Positions 45,354 through 57,020 are shown, counted from the stretch's first letter. The stretch: 64,000 nt of DNA from JBPESN01 sp051710625 (GCF_051710625.1 NZ_JBPESN010000006.1:1-64000), one strand, 5' to 3'. The notes: a model not told the origin generated them from the sequence alone. Program-made: numbers and translations.

Positions 45354-47027
45354 ATGCTGTCTCAATTGACTATTGCCAATTTCGCCATTGTGCGCGCGTT
45401 AACGATTGATTTTCAGTCGGGGATGAGCGTGATTACCGGTGAGACCGGCGCGGGGAAACCCATTGCGATCGATGCGCTCGGTTTGTGTCTCGGCAGCCGT
45501 TCAGAGGCCAGCATGGTACGGCCCGACGCCGCCAGGGCGAATATTTGCGCGCGTTTTTTGCTCAACGATACCCCCCCTTGGCAGCCCGCGGGCTGTTCGA
45601 TAACGTGCTCGATAACGGCAATGAATGCCTGATGCGCCGCGTGGTAAGCCAGGACGGCCGCTCACGCGGCTTTATCAATGGTACGCCGGTGCCGCTGTCA
45701 CAGCTGCGCGAGCTGGGTCAGTTCCTGATTCAGATTCACGGTCAGCACGCCCACCAGCTGATGCTGCGTCCCGATCACCAAAAGCGACTGCTGGGACGCC
45801 TACGCCTGTGAGAAAGACCTCCAGCAGGCCATGGCGGCCGCCTACCACCAGTGGCACCAAAGCTGCCTGGATCTTGCCAGGGCGCGCCAGCAGGCAGCCG
45901 AACGCGACGCCAGGCGCGAGCTGCTGCAGTATCAATTGAAAGAGTTGAACGAATTCGCGCCGGTTTCTGACGAATCCGAGCAGATTGATCAAGAGTACAA
46001 GCGGCTGGCAAACAGCGGGCAGCTGATTACCGCCCCACAGCAAACGCTGGAGCTTTTGAGCGAAAGTAACGAGGCTAACCTGCTCAGCCAGCTTCACGCC
46101 GCCCGTCAGGTGATGAGCGAGCTGGTTACGCTGGATGCATCACTCGCCGACGTAATGACGCTGCTGGAGGATGCCGCTATCCAGATTACTGAAGCGAGCA
46201 ATGAGCTGCGTCATTACGGCGATCGTATCGATCTTGATCCCGGTCCCCTGCATGAGCTGGAGCAACGCCTGTCGCGCCAAATCAGTCTGGCCCGTAAGCA
46301 TCATGTGAAACCGGAAGCCCTGGCGCAGCACCATCAGCAGCTCCTGCGGGAACAGGAGGCGATGGCGCAGCACGACGCCTGCGCCGGCGCGCCGGCCGAG
46401 GCGGTCGAGCGGCACCACCAGCAAGCGATGGATCTCGCCCGCCAGCTCCATCAGCGCCGTGCTGAGCACGCCGGCAGCCTGGCCCGGCCATATCACCCAC
46501 AGCATGCATGCACGAGCTATCCCTGCCGCACGGTAAGCTGGCCATTGAAGTGCATTTCCAGCCCGAACAGCTTAACGCCGACGGCGCCGATCGCGTGGAG
46601 TTCATGGTGACCACCAACCCCGGCCAGCCGCTGCAGCCGCTGGCTGGCAAAAGTGGCCACCGGCGGCGAGCTATCCCGCATTGCGCTGGCGATACAGGTC
46701 ATTACCGCCTGCAAAATAGACACGCCGGCGCTAATCTTTGACGAAGTCGACGTAGGCATCAGCGGGCCGACGGCCGCTATCGTGGGCAAAATGCTGCGTC
46801 AGTTGGGCGAATCCCCCCAGGTGATGTGCGTGACGCATTTGCCGCAGGTTGCTGGATTCGGGCATCATCACTTTTTCGTCAGTAAAAATACCGATGGCAG
46901 CGCCACTGAGACGCAAATGCTAGCGCTGGATAAAAAAGCCCGGCTGCAGCAGCTGGCGCGCCTGTTGGGCGGCAGCGAAGTCACAAAAAATATGCTGGCA
47001 AACGCCAGGGAGCTGCTTGCCGCTTAG
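45354..47027 (+). pseudogene. recN: DNA repair ATPase RecN, broken
   Basis: SMC-like protein of double-strand break repair. It begins [36 protein letters not shown], where the Walker A Ser is Pro. A frameshift near 45580 moves [30 protein letters not shown] to a second frame. Others near 45800 and 46490 displace LLQYQLKELNEF and the coiled coil. A further shift near 46650 displaces [15 protein letters not shown] and the Walker [11 protein letters not shown]. The end [18 protein letters not shown] is at 47027. Confidence 0.93.
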
Positions 47028-47140
47028 AAAAGCTCAACTTTTTTCTCATCCTGCGGTCATAGATGGGCCTTGCAGAGGTTCCCAACGCCGGCAAGGTCTA
47101 TTATCATCGGCACCCTATGCCCAAAAGGAATGTGATTATT

Positions 47141-47491
47141 ATGAGCTGTAAGACGTTGACTGCTGCTGTCGTTATGCTGATGTTTACCGCCGGTTGCTCT
47201 GTGTTCGAGAGAGTGGCTTATCGTCCTGACATCAATCAGGGCAATTATCTGAGCGCAGCTGACGTCGCAAAAATCCACACCAGCATGACCAAGCAGCAGG
47301 TAGCCTATACCCTTGGTACTTCAATGATGAAGGATCCGTTCGGTTCGAACACCTGGTATTACATTTTCCGCCGCGAGCCGGCCCATGACGCGGTCTCGCA
47401 GCAAACGCTGACGCTGACCTTTAACAGCAGCGACATCCTGACGCATATTGACAACAAACCGACGCTCAAAGGCCCCAGCACCAGTCAATAA
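47141..47491 (+). CDS. bamE: Outer membrane assembly lipoprotein BamE
   Basis: Component of the BAM complex that inserts beta-barrel proteins. 116 residues (E. coli 113). The signal peptide with lipobox FTAGC (Cys about residue 20) leads into the SmpA/OmlA fold: [54 protein letters not shown] 47141 is chosen from family length; a longer in-frame opening exists upstream. Confidence 0.94.
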   Translation: MSCKTLTAAVVMLMFTAGCSVFERVAYRPDINQGNYLSAADVAKIHTSMTKQQVAYTLGTSMMKDPFGSNTWYYIFRREPAHDAVSQQTLTLTFNSSDILTHIDNKPTLKGPSTSQ

Positions 47492-47589
47492 GCGGCGTTA
47501 GCCGATACTTTGGCCGGCGTGAAGGTTGACCTGTGCAAGGCCTGGAATCGTCTGCTGTCGTGCAGACAGGGAATGGCGGGTGTGCCGGG

Positions 47590-47874
47590 TTATTTTCGCG
47601 TGCGATCCGCGCGCTGACGGCGCAGTTCCTTGGGATCGATAAGCAACGGCCGGTAGATCTCCACCCGGTCGCCGTCACTGAGTATATCCTCCAATTTGGC
47701 GGGCCGGCTGAAGATGCCCACTTTATTCACGCTGAGATCGATATCCTGCCGTAGCGCCAGAAGACCCGATGCGCGAATCGCCTGCTCCAGGGTACTCCCC
47801 TCCTCCAGCACCAGCTGGCGCAGATACTGGCGCTCCGGCAGGGCGTAAACGACCTCGACCCGGATGTCAGGCAT
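47590..47874 (-). CDS. rnfH: RnfH family ubiquitin-like protein
   Basis: Small beta-grasp protein of uncertain function (YfjF). 94 residues, starting [33 protein letters not shown] and ending with the basic [10 protein letters not shown] tail. The core [25 protein letters not shown] is typical of the family. The start overlaps the end of ratA by 8 bases, so translation is probably coupled. Confidence 0.9.
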   Translation of the reverse strand: MPDIRVEVVYALPERQYLRQLVLEEGSTLEQAIRASGLLALRQDIDLSVNKVGIFSRPAKLEDILSDGDRVEIYRPLLIDPKELRRQRADRTRK

Positions 47875-48301
47875 GGTAAACCTCTTTGGCCCGGCGGGTG
47901 AACGCCATGACCATGCTGTTCGCCATCTCTTTGAAAATACGCCCAAACGCCAGTTCAATCAGCTTGTTCTTGAATTCAAAATCGAGATGGAATTCAACCT
48001 TGCTGGCCTCTTCGCTAAGGGGGATGAAACTCCAGTCGCCGGCAAAGAAGCTGAAAGGCCCTTCCACCAAAAGCATCACAATACTCTGATTTTCAGTAAT
48101 AACATTGCGGGTGGTGAAGGATTTGCTGATGCCCGCTTTAGAGACATTCATCTCTGCGGTCAGTTCGCTGTTGTTCTGCTCAAGCACCAGGCAGGCGGTA
48201 CAGCCTGGAATGAATTTCGAATAGGCGCTGATATCATTAACCAAGGCGAACATTTGCTTTGCGCTATAAGGAACCAGCGCGGAGCGCGTAATATGAGGCA
48301 T
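47867..48301 (-). CDS. ratA: Ribosome association toxin RatA (START-like)
   Basis: Coenzyme-Q-binding COQ10/START-fold protein; in E. coli reported to bind 50S subunits and block subunit joining. 144 residues: [64 protein letters not shown]. It is divergent from smpB and forms a pair with rnfH. Intact. Confidence 0.92.
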   Translation of the reverse strand: MPHITRSALVPYSAKQMFALVNDISAYSKFIPGCTACLVLEQNNSELTAEMNVSKAGISKSFTTRNVITENQSIVMLLVEGPFSFFAGDWSFIPLSEEASKVEFHLDFEFKNKLIELAFGRIFKEMANSMVMAFTRRAKEVYHA

Positions 48302-48460
48302 AATCTTTCCTGTCTTTATCGATTCACCCTAATATTATCATTTATCTCCAACGAGACAAAAAGACCGTTACGTGCGCTATGTCACGTCTGTGATCAAAAG
48401 CCCGTACACCTTAAAGGAAAGCTTTTCTTCCCCGAGGTTAACTGTATAATATTGCGCACT

Positions 48461-48942
48461 ATGACAAAAAAAAAGCACACAAGCCCGGTTCAGCTACCAT
48501 TGCGCAAAACAAACGCGCCCGACACAAATTCTTTATAGAACAGGAGCTCGAGGCGGGACTCTCGCTGCAGGGATGGGAAGTGAAATCACTACGCGCCGGC
48601 AAAGCGAACATCAGCGATAGCTATGTGCTGCTCGAGGATGGCGAGGCCTATCTTTTTGGCGCCACCTTCCAACCGCTGACAATGGCTTCTTCGCATGTGG
48701 TCTGTGACCCGATGCGAACCCGCAAGCTATTGCTCAATAAGCGTGAACTGGATCCACTGTTTGGCCGCGTTAACCGTGAAGGCTACACCGTTGTGGCGCT
48801 CTCGCTGTATTGGAAATACGCGTGGGTGAAAGTGAAAATCGGCGTGGCCAAAGGTAAAAAAGAGTACGATAAACGGACAGATATCAAGGAACGCGAATGG
48901 CAACTCGACAAAGCGCGCATCATGAAGCACGCCGGCCGATAG
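48461..48942 (+). pseudogene. smpB: SsrA-binding protein SmpB, frameshift in a poly-A tract
   Basis: SmpB delivers tmRNA to stalled ribosomes. The ATG at 48461 is followed by MTKKK and a run of nine A (48466-48474). From there the annotated frame reads nonsense and ends at TAG 48538. In the next frame homology is perfect to the end: [90 protein letters not shown]. One more A would restore the full 160-codon gene. No other damage is visible. The tmRNA gene follows 45 bases downstream. Confidence 0.9.
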
Positions 48943-48987
48943 CGTTGCCTTGCCACTGTAAGTTTGCTATGATGAAATTAACAACTT

Positions 48988-49373
48988 GGGGCTGATCCTG
49001 AACTCGACGGGATTTGCGAAACCTAAAGTGCATGCCGAGGTGGGGTTGGCCTCGTAAAAAAACCTCAAAAAAAATAATTGCAAACGACTCGCAATTCGAA
49101 TCTAACGCTGCTTTAGCAGCTTAATCAGCTTAATAACCTGAAGATTCCCTCTCTCCCTAGCCTCCGCTCTTAGGACGGGGATCAAGAGAGGTCAAACCAA
49201 AAAGAGATCGCGTAAGTGTCCTGCCTGGGGCAGAAGCGTTAAAACTAATCAGGCTAGTTTGCTAGTGGCGTGTCCGTCCGCAGCTGACAGGTGAATGTAA
49301 AGACTGGACTAAGCATGTAGTGCCGAAGGCGTAGAAATTCCGGACGCGGGTTTAAATCCCGCCAGCTCCACCA
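48988..49373 (+). ncRNA. ssrA: Transfer-messenger RNA (tmRNA)
   Basis: 386 bases from GGGGCTGATCCTG to GCTCCACCA, with the 5' and 3' ends pairing into the alanyl acceptor. Long blocks match E. coli tmRNA (CGACGGGATTTGCGAAACC, CCCTAGCCTCCGCTCTTAGG, GGTCAAACC). The tag frame is 49080-49124 and encodes ANDSQFESNAALAA followed by TAA. It ends in the ALAA degron but has 14 residues instead of the usual 10. The 3' end is a frequent integration site, and accessory DNA lies beyond. Confidence 0.96.
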
Positions 49374-49951
49374 AATTTGATAGGGCAGTGACAAAACTGT
49401 AGCTCTAAAATTAGTAAGTTACTGACCACGCAAGCACACTGGCTAGATGTAGATTAGGCAATAAAGTGCACTCAATCTGCATGTGCATTTAGCTTTCTCT
49501 TCCTCTGACGCCCCAAGTGAGTTATTTAAAGTATTTTTATACATAATAATTTGAAACAAAATACACTTTATTATCGCCCCTTCAAATGCACGGGTTGCCA
49601 TCAAACTTTTTCGGCTACGCATCGCTAATGATAAATGTCGCCACACCGAAAATCGCGGCGTGATCTCCCAGCTGTTCTCTTTCTAATGACTCCGTATCGA
49701 TCAGATCGTCTAGCCTGTCAAGATGCTGAAGTGCTGGCCGCTCCCGTAGCGGCAACCAGCGCATCACATAGCGTCCATTCAGCGCAGCTGATTGAATAGT
49801 TTTAAACCTTTCCGCAATTATTTTTAGCCTGATAATCTGATAATAACAACCTGCATGATTGGGAAAATGTATTCTTTACTGTCGTAAAAAATATGTGAAT
49901 TTTACTCTTGGCTGTTTAAACTTAACGGAGTAGCCAAAAGGAGATGACCTT
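49374..49951. other. Accessory spacer downstream of ssrA
   Basis: About 580 bases, lower in GC than the core genes. No integrase or att repeat is found. On the minus strand between about 49625 and 49800 a frame reads NGRYVMRWLPLRERPALQHLDRLDDLIDTESLEREQLGDHAAIFGVATFIISDA, which looks like a coding remnant that I cannot assign. Promoter-like AT-rich DNA (49800-49920) precedes the regulator at 49952. Confidence 0.45.
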
Positions 49952-50323
49952 ATGAACAATAAAACACCGCAATCTCAAGACTTAACTTTTAATTCCTTAG
50001 ATAATATCCCACCTCTATCATTACTTGAGCACTCAGTCTTGCCATTTGGCATCAAAGATACGAAATCTAGATTTGTTTACATGAATGATTCCTCTAGAGA
50101 TTTCTTCAATGTGCCAAATGATTTCGATATTGAGGGAAGATTTGATGGTGAATTTCCATGTTCATGGTCCAAACTTGAACCTGAGTTACAAACCCACGAT
50201 AGGAAGGCTGAACAAAACAGAGGTGTTACGGATGTAATACAAACATCAAATTATGGTATACAGTCAATATTAGCTCAATTTTTATGCTACAAGCACCTAA
50301 TATTAAACAATGATAACGAAGCT
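49952..50323 (+). pseudogene. PAS-type LuxR-like regulator, interrupted by IS
   Basis: The first ~124 codons of a small transcription regulator: a PAS-like sensor (LLEHSVLPFGIKDTKSRFVYMNDSSRDFFNVPNDFDIEGRFDGEFPC ... HDRKAEQNRG) as found in enterobacterial PAS plus helix-turn-helix proteins. AGGAG lies 8 bases upstream. The frame runs into the IS at 50324, and the DNA-binding half is not found on the other side, so it is truncated rather than merely split. What it sensed cannot be inferred. Confidence 0.72.
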
Positions 50324-51573
<1,250 letters not shown>

Positions 51574-51574
51574 C

Positions 51575-51716
51575 CAATCATCGAGAGCAAACATTACCTA
51601 TTACCGGACGTTGCTATTATTGCGAAGCCCCTGCCGAGGGTAATTTCTGCTGCAAAGAATACCGGGAAGATTGGGAGAAACGAAAATATTTTGATGGCCA
51701 ACGGAGGATTGAATGA
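51575..51716 (+). pseudogene. Phage-type small zinc-ribbon protein fragment
   Basis: The frame after the IS reads PITGRCYYCEAPAEGNFCCKEYREDWEKRKYFDGQRRIE. Cys-x2-Cys and a later CC pair spaced like the DUF2116-type zinc ribbons of prophages. The N-terminus is missing at the IS boundary. It overlaps the next ORF by four bases, as phage genes often do. Confidence 0.6.
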
Positions 51717-51904
51717 TGCAACTTAACAAGCCTCGTATAACGACCTTCAACCATCCAAATTTCGGTGAAATGATCGCCGTCACCAACGGCAGCAATAACA
51801 TTAATGATTCGCATTATTTAATGCGCATCGACACTTATCCGTACGACGACCACGATACAATGCTATATAAATCAACCATTGTTATATCTAATGGAGGAGA
51901 ATAA
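51713..51904 (+). CDS. Small phage-like hypothetical protein
   Basis: 63 codons: MMQLNKPRITTFNHPNFGEMIAVTNGSNNINDSHYLMRIDTYPYDDHD... with an upstream AACGGAGG ribosome site. The ATG overlaps the stop of the zinc-ribbon ORF, which suggests a coupled prophage gene pair. No function is recognised. Confidence 0.5.
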   Translation: MMQLNKPRITTFNHPNFGEMIAVTNGSNNINDSHYLMRIDTYPYDDHDTMLYKSTIVISNGGE

Positions 51905-52144
51905 ACGACTCAAGAAGCAGGTAAGGAAATTAACGATAGAAAGCTATTGAAATATGGGGGGTCGAGCAGCCATCAAACCCGCGTCCTTACGGTTTAACAA
52001 CTCGTACGCTCTTTCATACCGAGTTACCGATTCTAAAGTCACACCGGCAGATTAAAGTACTAATTACTTTGACTTGTGTCAAGCTTACCCCGGCAGATCA
52101 TTCATTAACTACAGAATGATTGCCATACCCTATACAGGACAGTG

Positions 52145-52588
52145 TTACATTTTGAGGATGGCAGCAATGATACTGACGGCGGCAGCGACCATGAGCCCGA
52201 GCCTGATGGTCATCTGCATGCCAAGCTTTTCAAATTTATCGTTAATTTTATCAAATCCCGCAGCCATATCCTTACGGACATCGGCTATCTCTGCTGACAG
52301 GTCCTTACGGACATCGGCTATTTGCGCGTCGGTCTTCTCGAAGCGGTGAGCCATATCTTTGCGAACTTCAGCTATTTGGCCATCAGTCTTCTCAAAGCGA
52401 GCTTCCATATTCTTGCGCACGTCCTCAAGGTCACGCTTCACATTGACAATATCAGCCTTGGTAGCCACATCCGCCACCTCATGAGACTTGCGTACGACGA
52501 GCGAAATGGCCTTGGCTTGCTCACTGGTAAGCCCGGCTGTCTGAAGCTCTTCTGACGCCAGCAATGTATCAAATGCGACTTGACCCAT
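52145..52588 (-). CDS. DUF1640-like coiled-coil protein with C-terminal membrane helix
   Basis: 147 residues from the ATG after AGGAGGATTTCCCC. It begins MGQVAFDTLLASEELQTAGLTSEQAKAIS, then HEVADVATKADI, the usual N-terminal pattern of the CCDC90/DUF1640 family. The middle (about residues 50-120) is a coiled coil built of near-repeats such as RFEKTDGQIAEVRKDM, RFEKTDAQIADVRKDL and EIADVRKDM. It ends in one hydrophobic helix, LGLMVAAAVSIIAAILKM. Members often occur near prophage or mobile DNA, as here; function is unknown. The frame is open and has a good ribosome site, so it may be expressed. Confidence 0.75.
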   Translation of the reverse strand: MGQVAFDTLLASEELQTAGLTSEQAKAISLVVRKSHEVADVATKADIVNVKRDLEDVRKNMEARFEKTDGQIAEVRKDMAHRFEKTDAQIADVRKDLSAEIADVRKDMAAGFDKINDKFEKLGMQMTIRLGLMVAAAVSIIAAILKM

Positions 52589-52989
52589 GGGGAAATCCTC
52601 CTGTTTAGGCCAAGTGTAGCGTATCCACCACATCAACGGAAGGAGTATTGATGGAGGGCTGCCAGCCCGCAACAAGCAAATTAATAATGCATTATCACTA
52701 GTGATGCCTGAAGGGGTTCCGAGTCTTGTAGTGTGCCACTACATTTAGCGTGCTGTATAGCATTTGTACGCTGGAGCAGACGCTGGAAAACGCCGGCGAA
52801 AATGTGCGTATGACGGCGCGCAATATTGCGGCGACGGTGAAGCTCGGACAGACGCTACGCTAACGGCAACGCCCGCCCTGCACCCGCGCGTCGCCTTAGC
52901 CATGGGCGTCCGCTCGTCGTTCGTCCAAACGCGGCAGGTTTGCACGCTAATCCCACGTTGGCCGGAATGGCGAGCGGGCGCGCAGCCCG
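52589..52989. other. Spacer between coiled-coil gene and barA
   Basis: Contains the IS-end relic described separately at 52731-52743. After it a plus-strand frame (about 52746-52863) reads CTLEQTLENAGENVRMTARNIAATVKLGQTLR and stop. It looks like the C-terminus of an unidentified protein whose upstream part has been removed. Confidence 0.5.
52731..52743 (-). repeat. Relic of an IS3-family left end
   Basis: gtgtgccactaca is the exact reverse complement of the first 13 bases (TGTAGTGGCACAC) of the IS at 50324. Just before it, tgtagtg (52727-52733) reads as the start of an opposing end, so two IS ends appear fused with the body deleted. Confidence 0.6.
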
Positions 52990-55628
52990 CTAGGCGCTCA
53001 GGCAGGCGCGAGCGGCGATGCGGACATTCTCAATCTCATCAAGCATTTCCAGCCACTCCGGCTCCAATGCCGCGACCTTGACGCCGCCGCGCAGCTGTTT
53101 GCTCAATATTGGCGCATAAACGCCGCAGCCGCGGCACGCCGCTATAGCTGCAACTGCCATGCAGTTTATGGATCAGGTTGCTGATATGCTCGTCGTGCGC
53201 GCCACTCGCCACCGCTTCTACACGCTGTTTAATCTCGGGCAGAAATTCGAGCAGCATACCCAGCATCCTCCCATGCCAGATTCGGCTTATTCCCCGCCTG
53301 GCGCAGCGCCAGCTGCCAATCAAGCAAGACATCTTCATTGCCGGAAGGCAGCAACCGCTGGCGTTTATCGCTAATGATATGGGCGGTAACCGCCACAATC
53401 GGCGTATGGGCATGCAGCGGCAACTGGCGAATCAGCTCCGCTGTGCGCAGACCGTCAATTTCTGACATCTGGATATCCATCAAGATAATATCCAGCGGTT
53501 TTTACGGGCGTAGGCGATAGCCTCGGCGGCGCTGTTACACAAGGGGGTCTGCTCCACTTGCTCTTGCAGCAACGCGTCGATAAGCTTGAGATTCGCGAGA
53601 TTATCATCCACCGCCATTACGGTCAGCGGCAGGCAGGGCGTGCCGGCCTCGGCCTCGGGCTCGCTGCTTGGCCGCGGCGAGAGGGGCGATTGCAACAGGG
53701 AAAGCAGGCGCTGGCCGGATACCGGTTTGGTCAGACAGGCGTCCGCGTCCATTTGTTTCAGCAGCTCTGCCTCAACTATCCAGGCTGCCCGGCAGCGCCA
53801 GGATAATACAACGGGCATGGCCGCTGGCCTGCAACAGCTTATAGCGCATTTCCGGCAGCGATAGTGTCGCGGTAACCGGTTTACCGAGAAGCAGAATATC
53901 CACCTGCGCATCTCCCAGCGCGTCCAGGTCCGGATAATAACTGACCTCAAGGGGTGTGCCCGCCAGCAGTTCGAGGGTGGCCTGCGCCGAGGTGGCTATT
54001 GGCCTCGATAAGCGCGAGACGCTTATACATCAGGGCGTCGTAGCGGTGCGGATCAACCCAGGCGCGACAGTTGATCTGCAATTGAATATGGAACCAAAAG
54101 GTGGATCCCCGTCCGGCGCGGCTGCGGAACGTGATCTCCCCGCCCATTTTGCGCACCAGTTTTTGCGTAATCACCAGCCCCAAACCGGTACCGCCGTGCC
54201 GACGGGTAATACTGGCATCGGCCTGACGGAAAGCCTGGAACAGCTGCGATTGTTGGCGCTCGGGAATACCGATGCTAGTATCGCGGATTTGTACGTTGAT
54301 TTCCACGCGCTCCCGCTCGTGGCCCTGGCGGCTGACGCGAATGATGATATGCCCCTGCTCGGTAAATTTAATAGCGTTGCCGATAAGGTTGGCTGTTGCA
54401 GCCGCGGCGGATCGCCGATGACATATTCCGGCACCTCGCGCTGCACCTGTAAAATCAGCTCCAGCCCCTTTTCATGGGCGGTATGGGCCAGCAGGATCAC
54501 CACCTCATCGAGAATGGCGCGTAGCGCGAAGGGGATCGTTTCCAGCATCAGTTTGCCGGCTTCCAGTTTGGAAAAATCCAGTACATCGTTAATGATGCTG
54601 AGCAAGTGATTACCCGAGCGCTCGATGGTTTACAGATAATCGCGCTGGTTAGGGGAGAGCGGTGTTTTCAACGTCTGACGAGTGAAGCCGATGACGCCAT
54701 TCAGCGGCGTACGCAGCTCGTGAAACATATTCGCCAGGAACTCCGATTTAATGTGCACCGCCTCTTGAGCGCGTTTTTTCGCCAGATCCAGTTCGACGTT
54801 CTGGACTTCCATTTGCTCCAGGGTTTCGCGCAAATCCGACGTGGCCTGATCGATATTCTGCTGCAACTCTTCGTGGTAGGCGCTAAGGGACATCGCCATG
54901 GCGTTAATGCCGTTTTTCAGCATGTCCAGCTCGCCGAGCATGTAGCCTTCCACTCGGCTGTCCAATTGGCCGCTGCGGATACGGTCAACGGTGTTGACCA
55001 TGTTGCGAATAGGGCCGGTGACATCGCGCATCAGACGGTAGGCGAACAACTTGGCACAGCAAAGACACAGGAGGAGCAACAGCGTGGAAACAAACGCCTC
55101 TCTATATTGTTGCAGCCGTACCGCGTCCATATCCAGTTCGATGGCGATATAACTAAGCAGTTTTATGGCGCCGCTGGCCGCGCCATAAGCGTGCTCGCCG
55201 TCCGGCAGACTGTCCTCGCGCACGATGGGGGTACGCATGATGCGCGATGAGCCGGTGCGTATCAGGGTCAATCCTTCGGGCATCGGCGCGCCGTCCGGCA
55301 ACTTCAGCCGCTCCATATTTTGTTGATAATTGGAGGTAACGAACAGCGTATTGTTCGCATCAAACAACGAGATGGACCGCACAATATCAGAGTGGTGGCG
55401 ATGCAGCAGATTGACCAGATGGCGCACCGATTCGCGATTGTGAAACGTCATGCCGTATTCGCTGGACAGCGCCGGCGGCTCGATAATGCTGGCGCCGTCG
55501 TCGACCAACTGGTGTTGCAGTTCGTTGTAGCGGTGGACGACAAAAAACGCACTGAGCAGTAAGCCAATGAAAAGCGTCGGAGCCAGAATCAGTATCATCA
55601 TCCGCGTGCGCACGCTGTATCTGGTTAT
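52990..55628 (-). pseudogene. barA: Hybrid sensor kinase BarA, broken
   Basis: BarA phosphorylates UvrY to control the Csr system. Homology covers all domains: transmembrane and sensor part ([28 protein letters not shown]), HAMP, and the H-box [21 protein letters not shown]. After that a TAA (54630-54632) interrupts QRDYL-stop-TIERS. Beyond it the kinase domain ([25 protein letters not shown]), receiver and HPt domain (LIHKLHGSCSYSGVPRL) are spread over at least three frames; the end is at 52990. By alignment with E. coli the initiator appears as ATA ([11 protein letters not shown]), leaving only GTG 55613 as a start. Confidence 0.92.
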
Positions 55629-55678
55629 AACGGTCCAATATGGGAGAATAATTTTGCAAAGGCGTTTCCGGCAATCTA

Positions 55679-57020
55679 TGGCGCAATTCTACTCTGCAAA
55701 CCGCCGCGTAGCGACCCGTGAGAGGGTCACAGTCTCTTGTGACCAACTGGATACGTTCGGCCAGGGGTTGGCGCGCCGCCGGGGCAAGGTGATGTTTATC
55801 CCCGAACTGTTTTGCCAGGCGAGCAGGCCGAAGTGCGTCTGACCGAGGATAAGCGCCAGTACAGCCGCGGCGAAGTTATCCGCCGTCTGAACGACGTCCC
55901 TGAGCAGGTCACGCCCCGCTGTCCGCATGTATGGCGTGTGCGGCGGCTGTCCAGCAGCAGCATATCAGCCAGTCGCTGCAGCAGCGCACCAAGGCCGCGG
56001 CGCTGGCGCAGCTTTTTGCGCGCGAACAGCCCGGCGCGGTGCCAGATGTGGCGCAAATCGGTTCCAGCGTTTATGGTTACCGGCGGCGCACGCGCCTGGA
56101 GCTGGTCTATCTCCCGAAAGGCCATCATCTGAGCATGGGTTATCGACAGGCAAAGTCGAGTGAATTAGTAGATATTCACGGCCTGCCCGATTTTGCGGCC
56201 GGAGCTTGAGCAACTCATCGCGCCCTTGCGCGCCTGTCTGGAAGGGGTGAGGGCCGGGGCGCATCTGGAGCATATTGAACTGGCGGCGGCTGATAATGGT
56301 CCGCTGGTGGTGCTGCGCCACCTGCAGCCACTGGGGGAAGAGGACCGCCGCCGGCTGCTGGACTTTGCCGCGGCGCAGCAGGTCAGCGTCTGGCTGGCGC
56401 CCGATAGCGAGACGCTGGACTGTTTGCGCGGCGAGACGCCTTTCTACCGGATAACGGCATTGACGTTGCGTTTCAGCCCGAGCGACTTCATTTAGGTCAA
56501 TGACGAAGTCAACCGGCAAATGGTGGCCCAGGTGCTGGACTGGCTGACGCCGACCCCCGGCGATCGGGTACTGGATCTGTTCTGCGGCATGGGCAACTGC
56601 ACTCTGCCGCTGGCACGTTCAAGTGGGCAGGTCACCGGCGTGGAAGGAGTTGCGGCGTTAGTTAGTAGCTAATGGGCAATATAATGCGCAGAGTAATTCA
56701 CTAAGTAACGTGACTTTTTTTCACGAAAATCTTGAGCAGGATGTGATGCGGCAGCCGTGGGCCGCCTGCGGGTTTGATAAGATATTGCTCGATCCGGTCA
56801 GAGCGGGTGCGGCCAGCGTGTGCCCCTGTTGGCGGCGTGGGCGCCGCCGCACACTGTCTATGTTTCTTGCAATCCGGCGACGCTTGCGCGGGATAGAAAA
56901 ATTCTATTGGCGGCAGGCTACACCCTGGCACGCCTGGCGATGCTGAATATGTTTCCGCATAGCGGGCATCTTGAATCGATGGCGTTATTTATCAAGCGTT
57001 CCGGCATCTCTGCAAGATAG
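55679..57020 (+). pseudogene. rlmD: 23S rRNA m5U1939 methyltransferase, broken
   Basis: RlmD (RumA) methylates U1939 of 23S rRNA and carries a 4Fe-4S cluster. Pieces: [34 protein letters not shown] (to a stop near 55841), [19 protein letters not shown], the cluster region VCGGC in another frame, [37 protein letters not shown], the SAM motif [15 protein letters not shown], a deletion, then FHENLEQDV and [13 protein letters not shown]. Six or more lesions in all. The gene order rlmD-relA-mazG-pyrG-eno follows E. coli. Confidence 0.92.

Noticed and set aside
49080..49124. Possibility that the long tmRNA tag is an artefact of a wrong frame
   Set aside because: The frame starts at the conserved GCAAACGAC resume site and ends GCTTTAGCAGCTTAA as in E. 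coli, so the tag call stands.
54606..55250. 214-codon plus-strand frame opposite barA
   Set aside because: Antisense to clearly recognisable barA sequence, without a ribosome site.
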